The notes under the pieces: generated by a model
What the model saw: the letters and a program-made list of their open reading frames with translations, nothing else
Databases searched by the model: none
What the model was told of the DNA's origin: nothing
In this document: piece after piece, positions 1 to 6,990 of the stretch
How positions within the stretch are numbered: position 1 is the stretch's first letter
Layout: every line of letters starts with the position of its first letter
Position numbers and translations under genes: made by a program
Assembly (NCBI RefSeq): GCF_029889905.1
Contig: NZ_JARANZ010000004.1
Coordinates: 1-64,000, forward strand
Source: Chromohalobacter sp. 11-W
GTDB taxonomy: Bacteria > Pseudomonadota > Gammaproteobacteria > Pseudomonadales > Halomonadaceae
DNA: 64,000 nucleotides
Direction: 5' to 3'

Positions 1-60
1 TCCACTCAGGTATTGCTGCACCACTTGCCACTTAAACTGGTCGCTGTACTGGTTCTTCAT
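1..60 (-). CDS. IS3-family transposase OrfA, N-terminal 20 residues only
   Basis: The minus-strand frame begins with ATG at 60-58 and reads MKNQYSDQFKWQVVQQYLSG, the start of a helix-turn-helix OrfA protein of the IS3 family, which binds the element ends. The reading frame leaves the window at position 1, so length and intactness are unknown. It sits directly inside the terminal repeat, as expected for this family. Confidence 0.75.
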   Translation of the reverse strand, partial: MKNQYSDQFKWQVVQQYLSG

Positions 61-111
61 AGAAACACCCCGAAGGTTGGATTGGGTGTCCAACTTTCGG
101 GGTGCAGTTCA
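1..111 (-). mobile_element. Left end of an IS3-family insertion sequence (truncated by window)
   Basis: Read on the minus strand, the element begins at 111 with TGAACTGCACCCCGAAAGTT, the type of TG-starting terminal inverted repeat used by IS3/IS150-group elements. An internal hairpin follows at 71-100, where the CCGAA...TTCGG arms face each other, and then a transposase start codon at 60. Only this terminus lies in the window, so the direct repeat and the second end cannot be seen. It borders the AT-rich island that carries the Kiwa genes and is a plausible agent of that island's assembly. Confidence 0.8.
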
Positions 112-233
112 GATGCCGGGCGTGGAGATCCGGTGCCGGGACAGGATTGGGCGGGTGTCGTGAGCGAGAAAGCAATAGTATGAGGAGTGTGCTTTGTTTA
201 GATTTTTTATTTCTCCTCCCTTGAGGCAGGGAA

Positions 234-824
234 ATGCAGCTTAAAATTCTTTCGGCTTTTTTGATTTTTTGCGGATCATACTTGCCGCTAAGTCTTATAC
301 TTTTGATTAAGGATTTTGAAAGCTCTGCGCTGAAGGATAATATTTGCTGGGGTTATTTTAAAGATAGTGATGCATGCTATATCCCGTTCTCCAATCCCTT
401 TTTAAGCTTTGGAGTGGTGGTTCTTTGCTTTCTTTGTCTGCTATTGTCAGTTTTGGTTCTTGGGCAAATACGGTGCAAGCACGAAGTTAAGATCACAGAG
501 GTTAAGCATGTGCCAATGGATTTGATGAATTATGTTTTGCCATACCTGGTTGCCTTTATATCGATTGAGTATTCACAAGGAAAAGAGTTTTTAGGTTATT
601 TGTTGTTTTTGTTGTGGCTTTTTTGGATAACTTATAAGTCGGGGCGAGCCGTATTAAACCCTGTTCTTACTGTTTTTAATTGGAAGCTTTATGAGGTCTC
701 TTACGTTGTAGGGGGGAGCGGTGCTAAGCGAACGGGGGTTATGCTTTCTAATGCAGAAGTGATTCCTGCGGAATATATTAGTCATAATAAAATACAGGAT
801 GTGATGATAGTGCGGAGGGAATAA
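234..824 (+). CDS. kwaA: KwaA-like membrane protein of a Kiwa anti-phage system
   Basis: A 196-residue protein with four hydrophobic segments, at roughly residues 5-26, 58-80, 95-112 and 117-134. They are followed by a soluble C-terminal tail with an LNPVLTVFNWKLYEVSY stretch typical of this small membrane family. In Kiwa, KwaA is the inner-membrane sensor that works with DNA-binding KwaB against phage. The start is supported by a purine-rich site (GGCAGGGA) just upstream. The stop codon shares one base with the kwaB start (TAATG), indicating translational coupling. Base composition is clearly AT-richer than the rest of the window, a sign of transfer. The assignment rests on topology, length and the diagnostic partner gene rather than on a catalytic motif. 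Confidence 0.8.
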   Translation: MQLKILSAFLIFCGSYLPLSLILLIKDFESSALKDNICWGYFKDSDACYIPFSNPFLSFGVVVLCFLCLLLSVLVLGQIRCKHEVKITEVKHVPMDLMNYVLPYLVAFISIEYSQGKEFLGYLLFLLWLFWITYKSGRAVLNPVLTVFNWKLYEVSYVVGGSGAKRTGVMLSNAEVIPAEYISHNKIQDVMIVRRE

Positions 825-1750
825 TGAGTGATGATTTAAGCTCTCTAAAAAGTTTTAATTTTGATGAGGCAAATGTTCACCTTTGGGTGTTCAAGACTGG
901 TGTGGATGTGAATAACAAACAGCTCCCGAGATACACTGGACGCTGGGTAGAAACAGGAGGTTATCTTGATGATGGTCTGTCAGATGTTGCTAGCTCTGTA
1001 ATTCAGGATGTTACAGAAACAACACCTTATAGTATTCTGGCGCAAAACAATGAAGGCAGTGCTCTTACTATACCTTTTGAAGAAACACATGTGGGTTTGA
1101 TTATTGATGCTTGTGGTGAGCAATCGCAAAAAAAGAAAATAGCAGATGTTAAGCATCTTAGGAATGGTGTCTTTTACGTGGCTAAGTTTGAAATAAATGG
1201 TGAGGCTGTATACGGAATAACAAGAACTCCTCCGGAGTGGAAAAATGTTAAGCGTCGAAATTTGATTTCTGCAACATTTAGAGACCAAGCGCTTGAGGTT
1301 GAAGAAACCGATACGTTCTCACTCCATAAAACTTTTGATGTTTTTGTTTGTGGCTCTACAGTTTTTGCTCTTCATAAAAATAACTGTGAATCTATCCTCA
1401 GTTATAAGCAGGCGCATCTGGAGAATTTCGACCAACTGAATCAAGATGCAGACTTTGTTGATCTTTTTAGTGACGTTGAGCCAATTAAAAGGTACGTGGG
1501 AAGAGACAAGATACAGTTAAGGAGAGCTGCTGCTATTCAGCAGAAAGGGCATTATAAGAACGCCGATTTCATCAATAGTTTGATAGCAAACAAAGATCGT
1601 TTGAAGCTAAATATTACTATTGATGGTAATAACAAGATAGTTGTTACAGATGATGCTTGTAGAGATATATTTCAAGCGCTTCTCGATCATCGTTTGATAT
1701 CACATTATCAAGGCAATGTTTATGACGTGCAGCACACTGTAGATGTGTGA
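824..1750 (+). CDS. kwaB: KwaB-like (DUF4868) effector of a Kiwa anti-phage system
   Basis: A 308-residue soluble protein that I recognise as the DUF4868 type, the defining domain of KwaB. It has no signal peptide or membrane segment. The N-terminal half is beta-rich, and the C-terminal part holds a conserved-looking segment (IQLRRAAAIQQKGHYKNADF) and an alpha-helical end. KwaB is known to bind DNA and to act with membrane-bound KwaA to block phage replication. Length matches the usual 300-320 residues, and the frame is open throughout, so the gene looks functional. It is coupled to the preceding kwaA by a one-base overlap, and both genes share the same AT-rich composition. Immediately downstream lies a broken SRAP gene. 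Confidence 0.82.
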   Translation: MSDDLSSLKSFNFDEANVHLWVFKTGVDVNNKQLPRYTGRWVETGGYLDDGLSDVASSVIQDVTETTPYSILAQNNEGSALTIPFEETHVGLIIDACGEQSQKKKIADVKHLRNGVFYVAKFEINGEAVYGITRTPPEWKNVKRRNLISATFRDQALEVEETDTFSLHKTFDVFVCGSTVFALHKNNCESILSYKQAHLENFDQLNQDADFVDLFSDVEPIKRYVGRDKIQLRRAAAIQQKGHYKNADFINSLIANKDRLKLNITIDGNNKIVVTDDACRDIFQALLDHRLISHYQGNVYDVQHTVDV

Positions 1751-1753
1751 TGA

Positions 1754-1957
1754 GTGATATGTGCCCGCTTTGCTCTCTATAGCCCATATCCCAAGCTCGT
1801 CCAGCCCCTTCGTCTACCGCTGGAATCGGGTGAGGTGAAGCCACGCTATAATATGGCGCCGGGCACCTGGATCACCACGGCGCGTCATCCTGGCGATGAC
1901 GCGCCGTTTGTAATGGACGAGGTGTGGTGGATCTACCGGCCGCACTGGGCTAAAGAG
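1754..1957 (+). pseudogene. SRAP-domain (YedK/HMCES-like) gene remnant, 5' part only
   Basis: The frame reads ICARFALYSPYPKLVQ, then KPRYNMAPGTWITT, then a DEVWW...YRPHWAKE segment. These match the first ~68 residues of SRAP proteins, which crosslink to abasic sites in single-stranded DNA through Cys2. The initiator methionine position is ATA and the following Cys-Gly is Cys-Ala, so the N-terminal catalytic cysteine could not be exposed normally. Similarity stops after AKE, leaving about two thirds of the domain missing. The frame stays open for 46 more codons of unrelated sequence. It is therefore a decayed fragment, possibly the gene into which the island inserted or a piece carried with it. 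Confidence 0.75.
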
Positions 1958-2277
1958 CAAGCGTTCGATCGATCTGGTTCGATCCTTATTAGACGGGTCG
2001 CGAGACAATCCATCACGTTACGTTGTTCGTCTTCTGCTTGCCGAGCTGCTCATCCATTGGCTGGTGAACTCGCGGGTTCATCGGTCCGCGAGTGACGGTG
2101 TCTGCTGGACCGTTCCTGTATAAAACGCCTTTTCTTATGTAGCCGTTTGACTATCGTGGGCATTCCCTTCCTGTGGTATAACTTATAAGATTGGCCTTAA
2201 GAATCATTCGGTATGGGGTGATTCTATGTAAAAAATTATTAGCAAAGTGATCAATATCTACGACAGGGGCTGTTGGC
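1958..2277 (+). other. Intergenic stretch between SRAP remnant and GNAT-type gene
   Basis: About 320 bases with no recognisable gene. Composition shifts from GC-rich (to ~2100) to AT-rich, which marks a junction between pieces of different origin. The AT-rich part contains TATAAC at 2178-2183, a reasonable -10 element for the following gene, but no convincing -35 at the right distance. Confidence 0.5.
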
Positions 2278-3333
2278 ATGAGTATGTATTTTCAACTATT
2301 TTCAGACATAAACTTCTCGGATCCATTTTTTGAATCATTGAAGCATGATTATTCGGAGTTTTCTGACTGGCTTTCTCGTAAGGCCGCACAAGGGCATTCA
2401 GCTTATGTTTTCTACAATGCGCCAGGAGTGATTGATGGCTTTCTTTACCTAAAGAGAGAAGATGAAGCGGTAGATGATGTCTATCCTTCTCTACCGGCCT
2501 CGCCTCGTCTTAAGGTCGGTACTTTTAAAATAAATCCGCATGGCACGAGATTGGGCGAGAGGTTTATTAAGAAAATATTCGATCATGCGATTGAAATGTC
2601 GTTGCCCGAGATCTATGTGACTGCATTTGCTAAGCATGAGGCCTTGATTAACCTTTTGATGCGATATGGTTTCGGTGTCTGTGGTGAAAAAAATACTCAT
2701 AACGGCACTGAGCTTGTCCTTATCAAGCGCATGGCGTTGACGAGCCCTGATCCCTTGATTAATTATCCCATGATCAACCTCAGGCCCGGGCGTTGCTTTT
2801 TGTTACCTATCCATCCTGAGTATCATACGCGTTTGCTGCCTGATTCTATCCTGAACAATGAAAATATGAGCATGATTCAGGATGTCTCGCACACAAACAG
2901 TATTCACAAGGTTTACCTGACGGCGATGCATGGTGCGCGGAATCTACAGCGTGGAGATTTGCTGATGGTCTATCGCACAGGCGACGGCGTTGCACCTGCC
3001 AGGTTTCGCGCTGTCGTCACTTCCATTGGCGTTGTTGAGGAAATTAAGAACATTCAGGAGTTCAGTAGCTACGAAGGTTTTTACCGTTACTGTGCTTCTT
3101 ATAGCGTATTTTCTGACGATGAATTGGCGCGTTTTTATAGGTCAGGAAAGTATCCATATATCATCAAATTCAGCTATAATGTAGCCATGAGGAAGCGTAT
3201 CACTCGCGGAGATCTCCTTGACAATTTTGGGTTTCCTGATGGTGTGCGTTGGGGGGTTGATTCGGTCAATACTGACGCTATGAGGCACATTATGATGAGA
3301 GGCGGGGTCGATGAAAGTATTATTGTCAATTAA
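2278..3333 (+). CDS. GNAT-like acetyltransferase fused to a PUA/EVE/ASCH-like domain
   Basis: A 351-residue protein with two apparent domains. Residues ~1-155 resemble a GNAT N-acetyltransferase: a beta strand leads into KINPHGTRLGERFIKK, the place of the acetyl-CoA pyrophosphate-binding loop, and is followed by strand, helix and a GF turn. Residues ~165-345 look like a PUA-fold domain of the ASCH/EVE type: a GRCFLLPIHPEYHTRLLP start, then KVYLTAMHGARNLQRGDLLM and beta strands. PUA-fold domains usually bind modified bases or RNA. The C-terminus overlaps the next gene by 23 bases, so the two are co-translated. AT-rich codon use and position beside Kiwa suggest an acquired module, perhaps defence or toxin-antitoxin. 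The function is not established, and the domain calls are by eye. Confidence 0.65.
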   Translation: MSMYFQLFSDINFSDPFFESLKHDYSEFSDWLSRKAAQGHSAYVFYNAPGVIDGFLYLKREDEAVDDVYPSLPASPRLKVGTFKINPHGTRLGERFIKKIFDHAIEMSLPEIYVTAFAKHEALINLLMRYGFGVCGEKNTHNGTELVLIKRMALTSPDPLINYPMINLRPGRCFLLPIHPEYHTRLLPDSILNNENMSMIQDVSHTNSIHKVYLTAMHGARNLQRGDLLMVYRTGDGVAPARFRAVVTSIGVVEEIKNIQEFSSYEGFYRYCASYSVFSDDELARFYRSGKYPYIIKFSYNVAMRKRITRGDLLDNFGFPDGVRWGVDSVNTDAMRHIMMRGGVDESIIVN

Positions 3334-3682
3334 GCCTGAATTTGCTGAATCCATCCTTGATGGAAAAAAGCATTTTGAGTTTCGAAAGAGAATTTTTAAG
3401 AGAGATAACATCGAAAAGGTAATCATCTATGCAACGATGCCTGTCGGCAAGGTCATAGGTGAGTTCGATATCGATGGAGTCCTTGCCATGGAGCCTAAAG
3501 ATCTTTGGCAAGAAACCAAGGATAATGCTGGGATTAGCTTGAACTTCTTTGAGTCCTATTTTTCTGGTAAGCAGCAAGGGTTCGCGATAAAGGTGAAAAA
3601 CCCTAAGCGCTATGAAAATCCATGCAACCTCAATGACATTTTGGACAACGCCGTAGCTCCCCAATCCTACCGCTATCTCTGA
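3311..3682 (+). CDS. ASCH-domain protein (PUA-like fold)
   Basis: A 123-residue single-domain protein beginning LLSIKPEFAESILDGKKHFE, the signature of ASCH proteins, with the conserved K-P, I-L-D-G-K and E-F-R-K positions. IIYATMPVGKVIGEF and later strands complete the barrel. ASCH domains are predicted nucleic-acid or nucleotide binders, often annotated as transcriptional regulators. The start ATG lies inside the 3' end of the GNAT/PUA-like gene (23-base overlap, different frame), so expression is coupled. A hairpin with a T run follows 18 bases after the stop. I recognise this gene pair as recurring in bacterial islands, but its biochemical role is not known to me. Confidence 0.75.
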   Translation: MKVLLSIKPEFAESILDGKKHFEFRKRIFKRDNIEKVIIYATMPVGKVIGEFDIDGVLAMEPKDLWQETKDNAGISLNFFESYFSGKQQGFAIKVKNPKRYENPCNLNDILDNAVAPQSYRYL

Positions 3683-3699
3683 GCTTTATTTTCTCCTTT

Positions 3700-3724
3700 A
3701 AGCCCTGGCCTCCCCGGGGCTTTT
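3700..3724 (+). terminator. Rho-independent terminator after the ASCH gene
   Basis: AAGCCC at 3700-3705 pairs with GGGCTT at 3717-3722 around a GC-rich loop and runs into TTTT. It lies 18 bases beyond the stop at 3682. It also overlaps the far 3' end of the decayed umuC on the other strand. Confidence 0.6.
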
Positions 3725-4170
3725 ATCTAATAGCGCCTTTACTTTAGGCAACTCATCCCACCTCGTCGTCCGCCTAGGTGTACGGTGCGCTCAGCGCAGG
3801 CGCCAGGCGGCGTTCTGACGCGGCGCGCCCAGGCGCACAGTGCCTTTGCCCATCTTCCCGTTGAGCGCGTCCAAGGCGGCCATCAGTTGGTGGTCGCGTT
3901 CGGGCAGGGCTTCCCGCTCGGGGGGGGGGCGAGTAGCGAGAGCTGCTCGCGCTTGGCGTCCAACAGGTCGGGCAGCATCACGCCGCCCTTCATGAATCGG
4001 TAACCACGGCGATAGATCGTCTCGAGCCCTTGGCGGGCGGCGGCGAGGATCGGTCGGCTGTCGTCGGTGGGCTCGGGCAGCTCGAAGACGATGCTGGGCG
4101 AGTACTGGGTAAGTCGAGGGGTGCGGTTGGCCTTGAGCAAGGAGATCACCGATCGCAACACTATTCGCAC
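3700..4170 (-). pseudogene. umuC: umuC (DNA polymerase V subunit) 3' remnant with frameshift and nonsense codon
   Basis: Read leftward from about 4170, the frame gives YSPSIVFELPEPTDDSR, GLETIYRRGYRFMKGGVML and PDLLDAKREQLSLLAPP. This is the C-terminal little-finger/DUF4113 part of the Y-family polymerase UmuC. At a run of ten G (3920-3929) the match jumps to another frame and continues with ERDHQLMAALDALNGKMGKG, TVRLGAPRQNAAWRLR, then a TGA at about 3795. After the stop the same frame still reads TTRWDELPKVKA, so the stop is a nonsense mutation inside the old gene. The polymerase core upstream of 4170 is absent. The gene cannot be functional. Confidence 0.8.
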
Positions 4171-4281
4171 GCTTCGTGCGCCACATTCCCACCGAGGCCG
4201 TTACGAATTCACCTTCTCGACTTCGTGAAGAAGCAGGGGAGGGCTGGTGAATCCAGCGTAAGCAATTTTCTACAGCTCTGG

Positions 4282-4308
4282 TTGACTGGGCTGAATATCC
4301 GTTATCAT
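4282..4308 (+). promoter_or_regulatory. Possible sigma-70 promoter for the lipoprotein gene
   Basis: TTGACT (4282-4287) and TATCAT (4303-4308) are separated by 15 bases, a little short of the optimum. They lie 40 bases upstream of the ATG at 4348 in an AT-rich patch. Composition and position support it, but the short spacer lowers confidence. Confidence 0.35.
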
Positions 4309-4347
4309 CTGTTGTGCATTATTAATATACGAATAATAGGGGAACGC

Positions 4348-5001
4348 ATGAAAAATCTACTCGCGGTAGTCAGCATGATGATGCTGGTCGGGTGTACATC
4401 AGTCGCCTACAACGGCGGTGGTAATGTCGTAGACCGGGTTAGTTATCCGAAAGTTGGCGAGGTGGTGACTGCGCAGGTGGGAGACCACTTAGTCGAGAAG
4501 GGATCACTAGTTAAAGAGGGGGTGCTCAAAGTCAATCAGCGCGTAGATGGTTTTCTATATGACATCCCCGCCCAAGCATACCGGCAAGTCGGCGCTGACT
4601 CCGAGAATGATTTTTATGGAAGTGTTGGCGTGACTCGCAATCCACTGGCAGACCCTGTGCAGGCGTTGGCTGTGGCGAAGGAAGACGATGCTCAGGTTTG
4701 TGTCATCTCAACATTCGGAGCATCGAATTGCTACAATGCCAACTACGATAAGACTTCACGGCTTTCCGTTTCGGATGATGGGTTTAAGCAGACTCTTATT
4801 TATAATGGGAGGGTTGGTGATCGTATCAATATTGGCTACCGGGAGTTTAGCAATAACTCAGCGCGGCCAGCTTTCAATAATGAAGTCGAGTATGATTTGA
4901 GTAGTTCGCATCGCATTGGTTACAAGGGGGCTAGTATAGAGGTTCTTGAAGCCGGCAATAATTCCATTACTTATCGACTTATTAGTAATTTTCCAGATTG
5001 A
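4348..5001 (+). CDS. Orphan lipoprotein of unknown function
   Basis: The chosen start at 4348 follows an AGGGGAAC ribosome site and gives MKNLLAVVSMMMLVGCTSVA, a lipoprotein signal peptide whose lipobox LVGC places the modified cysteine at residue 16. The 217-residue protein should be anchored in a membrane facing the periplasm. The open frame extends further upstream, but that part is GC-rich umuC remnant DNA and lacks a signal peptide. The mature part is beta-strand rich with no family I recognise. It stands alone between the umuC remnant and a strong hairpin, with AT-leaning codon use, and is probably island cargo. No function can be assigned. Confidence 0.75.
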   Translation: MKNLLAVVSMMMLVGCTSVAYNGGGNVVDRVSYPKVGEVVTAQVGDHLVEKGSLVKEGVLKVNQRVDGFLYDIPAQAYRQVGADSENDFYGSVGVTRNPLADPVQALAVAKEDDAQVCVISTFGASNCYNANYDKTSRLSVSDDGFKQTLIYNGRVGDRINIGYREFSNNSARPAFNNEVEYDLSSSHRIGYKGASIEVLEAGNNSITYRLISNFPD

Positions 5002-5051
5002 CTGTCATGGATTTTAGTTTCTGTGCAGTAGAGCAGGGAGATATATGACAT

Positions 5052-5091
5052 GGATTATGCTGATCTCCTGAGCAGGAGGTCAGCATAATCC
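5052..5091. repeat. 18-bp near-perfect inverted repeat (hairpin)
   Basis: The arm at 5052-5069 and the arm at 5074-5091 are complementary over 18 positions with a single T/G wobble, around the loop GAGC. There is no T run on either side, so it is not a standard intrinsic terminator. It lies 50 bases after the lipoprotein stop and 69 bases beyond the end of the convergent nuclease-like gene, so it may block read-through in both directions or be a recombination relic. Confidence 0.8.
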
Positions 5092-5160
5092 GCGAGACGA
5101 TCGGCCCGCGCATGATAATGGGGCTTCACGGTCCCCAGATGATTCAGGGCCATAGGCCTG

Positions 5161-6237
5161 TTATTCGAGGTATTCGCTCACAGTCGTTTTCAGTCGATCT
5201 TTGTGCTTAAAGAGGTCACTAACGGAGTCTATCTCGATGCGGCTTTCTTGTTTGTCGGTGAAAAAGCCTACCCGTTTGACTGATTTCGCGTTGAAGTGGA
5301 AGCGGCAAATGGGCTTGCGGTTGTTGTCGTCGAGGAGCACTGCGCAGTAGGACTTCGCATCGCGCATGGCTATACGGCTGACATCGACCTGTTCTGCGAG
5401 CAGTGATCGTACGATGTTATAGGCGTCGATTTCTTCTTGGGTAGTGATGATTCCATCATCATCAGGCTCGGGCTCTTGCGACGAACTTTCGGGAGTCGAG
5501 GTAGGGTGGGGCGCATCGATATCGTTGCTGGCCAGAGCGCCACGTAGTCGCTGGGCGACTTGCTCTTTGATATAGAGCTTGCCTGCTTCCTTGATGATCG
5601 GCGTGAATTCTTCGACCACTTGCCGTGTCTGGCGACCCTCGTAGATCTTGCCCACTACGAACTTGACGAATTCTTCCGGTGTGTCTCGGAAGACCTCACC
5701 AATGGCCTGTTTGGCAAGGTTGGTGTACTTGAGCCGGTTGGCCGTACTGAGAATGGCATCAACATCAAAATTGGGCTTGGTAAATTTCTGAAGCTCGTCG
5801 ATATCCTGTTCGTTAAAGTCTTCTAGGTCGAAAGTGAAAAAGGGGCGCGTGTCCAGCTTGTTCTCGGAGTCCAAGTCAGAATAGAAGCGGTATTCAAAAC
5901 CGTTCGTCAAGATGGCGAATTTGGCATCCGTGCAAGAAAAGTAACGATAGAGCTGGTTGTACTGGACGTTGGCGAGATTGGTGCCCAAGGGTTTGCATTC
6001 CATAAGGATCGAAATGTTGCCATCTGCACGAATGGCGTAATCGACCTTTTCACCCTTCTTGGTGCCTACATCCGCCGTGAATTCTGGCACTACCTCTCGG
6101 GTATCAAAGGGATCGTATCCAAGCGAGTTGATGAAGGGGAGTACTAACGCCGTCTTGGTCGCTTCCTCGTTCTTGATGTGTTCGACCTGTTCTTCACCAC
6201 GACGTGCGATGCCGTAAAGCTTCTCGCTCAAGTCCAT
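5161..6237 (-). CDS. Orphan HsdR-N-type (PD-(D/E)xK) nuclease-like protein
   Basis: A 358-residue protein whose N-terminal half matches the restriction-enzyme R-subunit N-terminal domain family (HSDR_N). The PD-(D/E)xK active site is visible as Glu25, Asp66 in KVDYAI and Glu80-x-Lys82 in LMECKP, followed by a Q-L-Y-R-Y-F motif at about 95. There is no helicase/translocase part and no methylase or specificity gene nearby, so it is a stand-alone nuclease-like protein, not type I restriction. Residues ~240-275 form an acidic Ser/Pro-rich linker to a C-terminal beta domain. Such orphan proteins are widespread and usually annotated as restriction endonuclease-like. A defence role is plausible from its island position but unproven. 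Confidence 0.75.
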   Translation of the reverse strand: MDLSEKLYGIARRGEEQVEHIKNEEATKTALVLPFINSLGYDPFDTREVVPEFTADVGTKKGEKVDYAIRADGNISILMECKPLGTNLANVQYNQLYRYFSCTDAKFAILTNGFEYRFYSDLDSENKLDTRPFFTFDLEDFNEQDIDELQKFTKPNFDVDAILSTANRLKYTNLAKQAIGEVFRDTPEEFVKFVVGKIYEGRQTRQVVEEFTPIIKEAGKLYIKEQVAQRLRGALASNDIDAPHPTSTPESSSQEPEPDDDGIITTQEEIDAYNIVRSLLAEQVDVSRIAMRDAKSYCAVLLDDNNRKPICRFHFNAKSVKRVGFFTDKQESRIEIDSVSDLFKHKDRLKTTVSEYLE

Positions 6238-6446
6238 GATGCCCCCTGTGTTTAGTTTTTGGCGTATAGGTAACCTTACATTACGCGAAGTTTCCTGAGT
6301 TTACCAAAAGACCAAAGTCAAATGAGAACCTCGTCCTGTCGACTCCCATGTTGTTCTATTCAGGCGACCAAGCCCGGCCGCTGATCGAGCAACGGCAGGG
6401 AAGTAGGCCATCAAGGGGGCGCTAGACGATACGATACCGTGAACGC

Positions 6447-6971
6447 CTAGCGCCCGAGCATCCGTTGCAGCGTGTCGTCGCGCCGGATCAACCGGTGGTA
6501 GCCGGCCATGACGATATGCCCGGTCACCAAGGCGGAGAGTAACCAGGAAAGGGGCGCATGGAGTTGGCCGACCGCGGCGGCCCAGGGCACATCGGCGTCG
6601 ATCCAATACGCCGTATCGAATATATAGACGCCGTAGCCTAATCCCCATGTGAACGCCATGCCCGAGAGTGGCATCAGAAGCAGCACCAGATACATCAGCG
6701 CGTGACCCCATATCGCCGCCTTTTGAAGTGCGCCACGGTGCTCTGGCCGGTTTCTGAGTTGCGAGATAGCCCACAGCGTGCGTATGGCCATCAATGCCAG
6801 AATGCCGACGCCGATGGTTGTATGCCACTGCACGATAAGCTGACTGTAGGCATTCCCCTGCCATAAGATATTGAAAAAAGAGCTGGTCAGTTGAAGGATG
6901 ACCAGAATCGCGATGAGCCAGTGCAGGCATCGCGTGATGCTGCCGTAATGGCTTGGTGAATCACCCAACAT
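6447..6971 (-). CDS. Cytochrome b561-family membrane protein
   Basis: A 174-residue four-helix membrane protein of the bacterial cytochrome b561 type. Histidines expected to hold two b hemes occur in RCLHWLIA (about 17), QWHTTIG (about 49), WGHALMYL (about 90), and near the C-terminus in LHAPLSW and TGHIVMAGYH. These proteins pass electrons from the quinol pool or superoxide in the inner membrane. It is monocistronic, divergent from the binding-protein gene at 7168. The start is at the ATG on 6971, only 19 bases from a perfect inverted repeat that could be its operator. Confidence 0.9.
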   Translation of the reverse strand: MLGDSPSHYGSITRCLHWLIAILVILQLTSSFFNILWQGNAYSQLIVQWHTTIGVGILALMAIRTLWAISQLRNRPEHRGALQKAAIWGHALMYLVLLLMPLSGMAFTWGLGYGVYIFDTAYWIDADVPWAAAVGQLHAPLSWLLSALVTGHIVMAGYHRLIRRDDTLQRMLGR

Positions 6972-6990
6972 GATGTGAATCCGCTTAAAC

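Noticed and set aside
1754-2095. Intact 113-residue SRAP protein starting at GTG
   Set aside because: The Met-Cys-Gly start is mutated and two thirds of the domain is missing; the tail is unrelated sequence.
3791-4192. Independent 133-residue minus-strand gene
   Set aside because: Only its second half resembles UmuC, in continuation of another frame; it is part of the frameshifted pseudogene.
4030-4347. N-terminal extension of the lipoprotein gene
   Set aside because: The upstream open part lies over the umuC remnant, has different composition, and would bury the lipoprotein signal peptide.
6301-6930. 209-codon minus-strand frame overlapping cytochrome b561
   Set aside because: It is out of frame with a gene having clear heme histidines and membrane helices and shows no features of its own.
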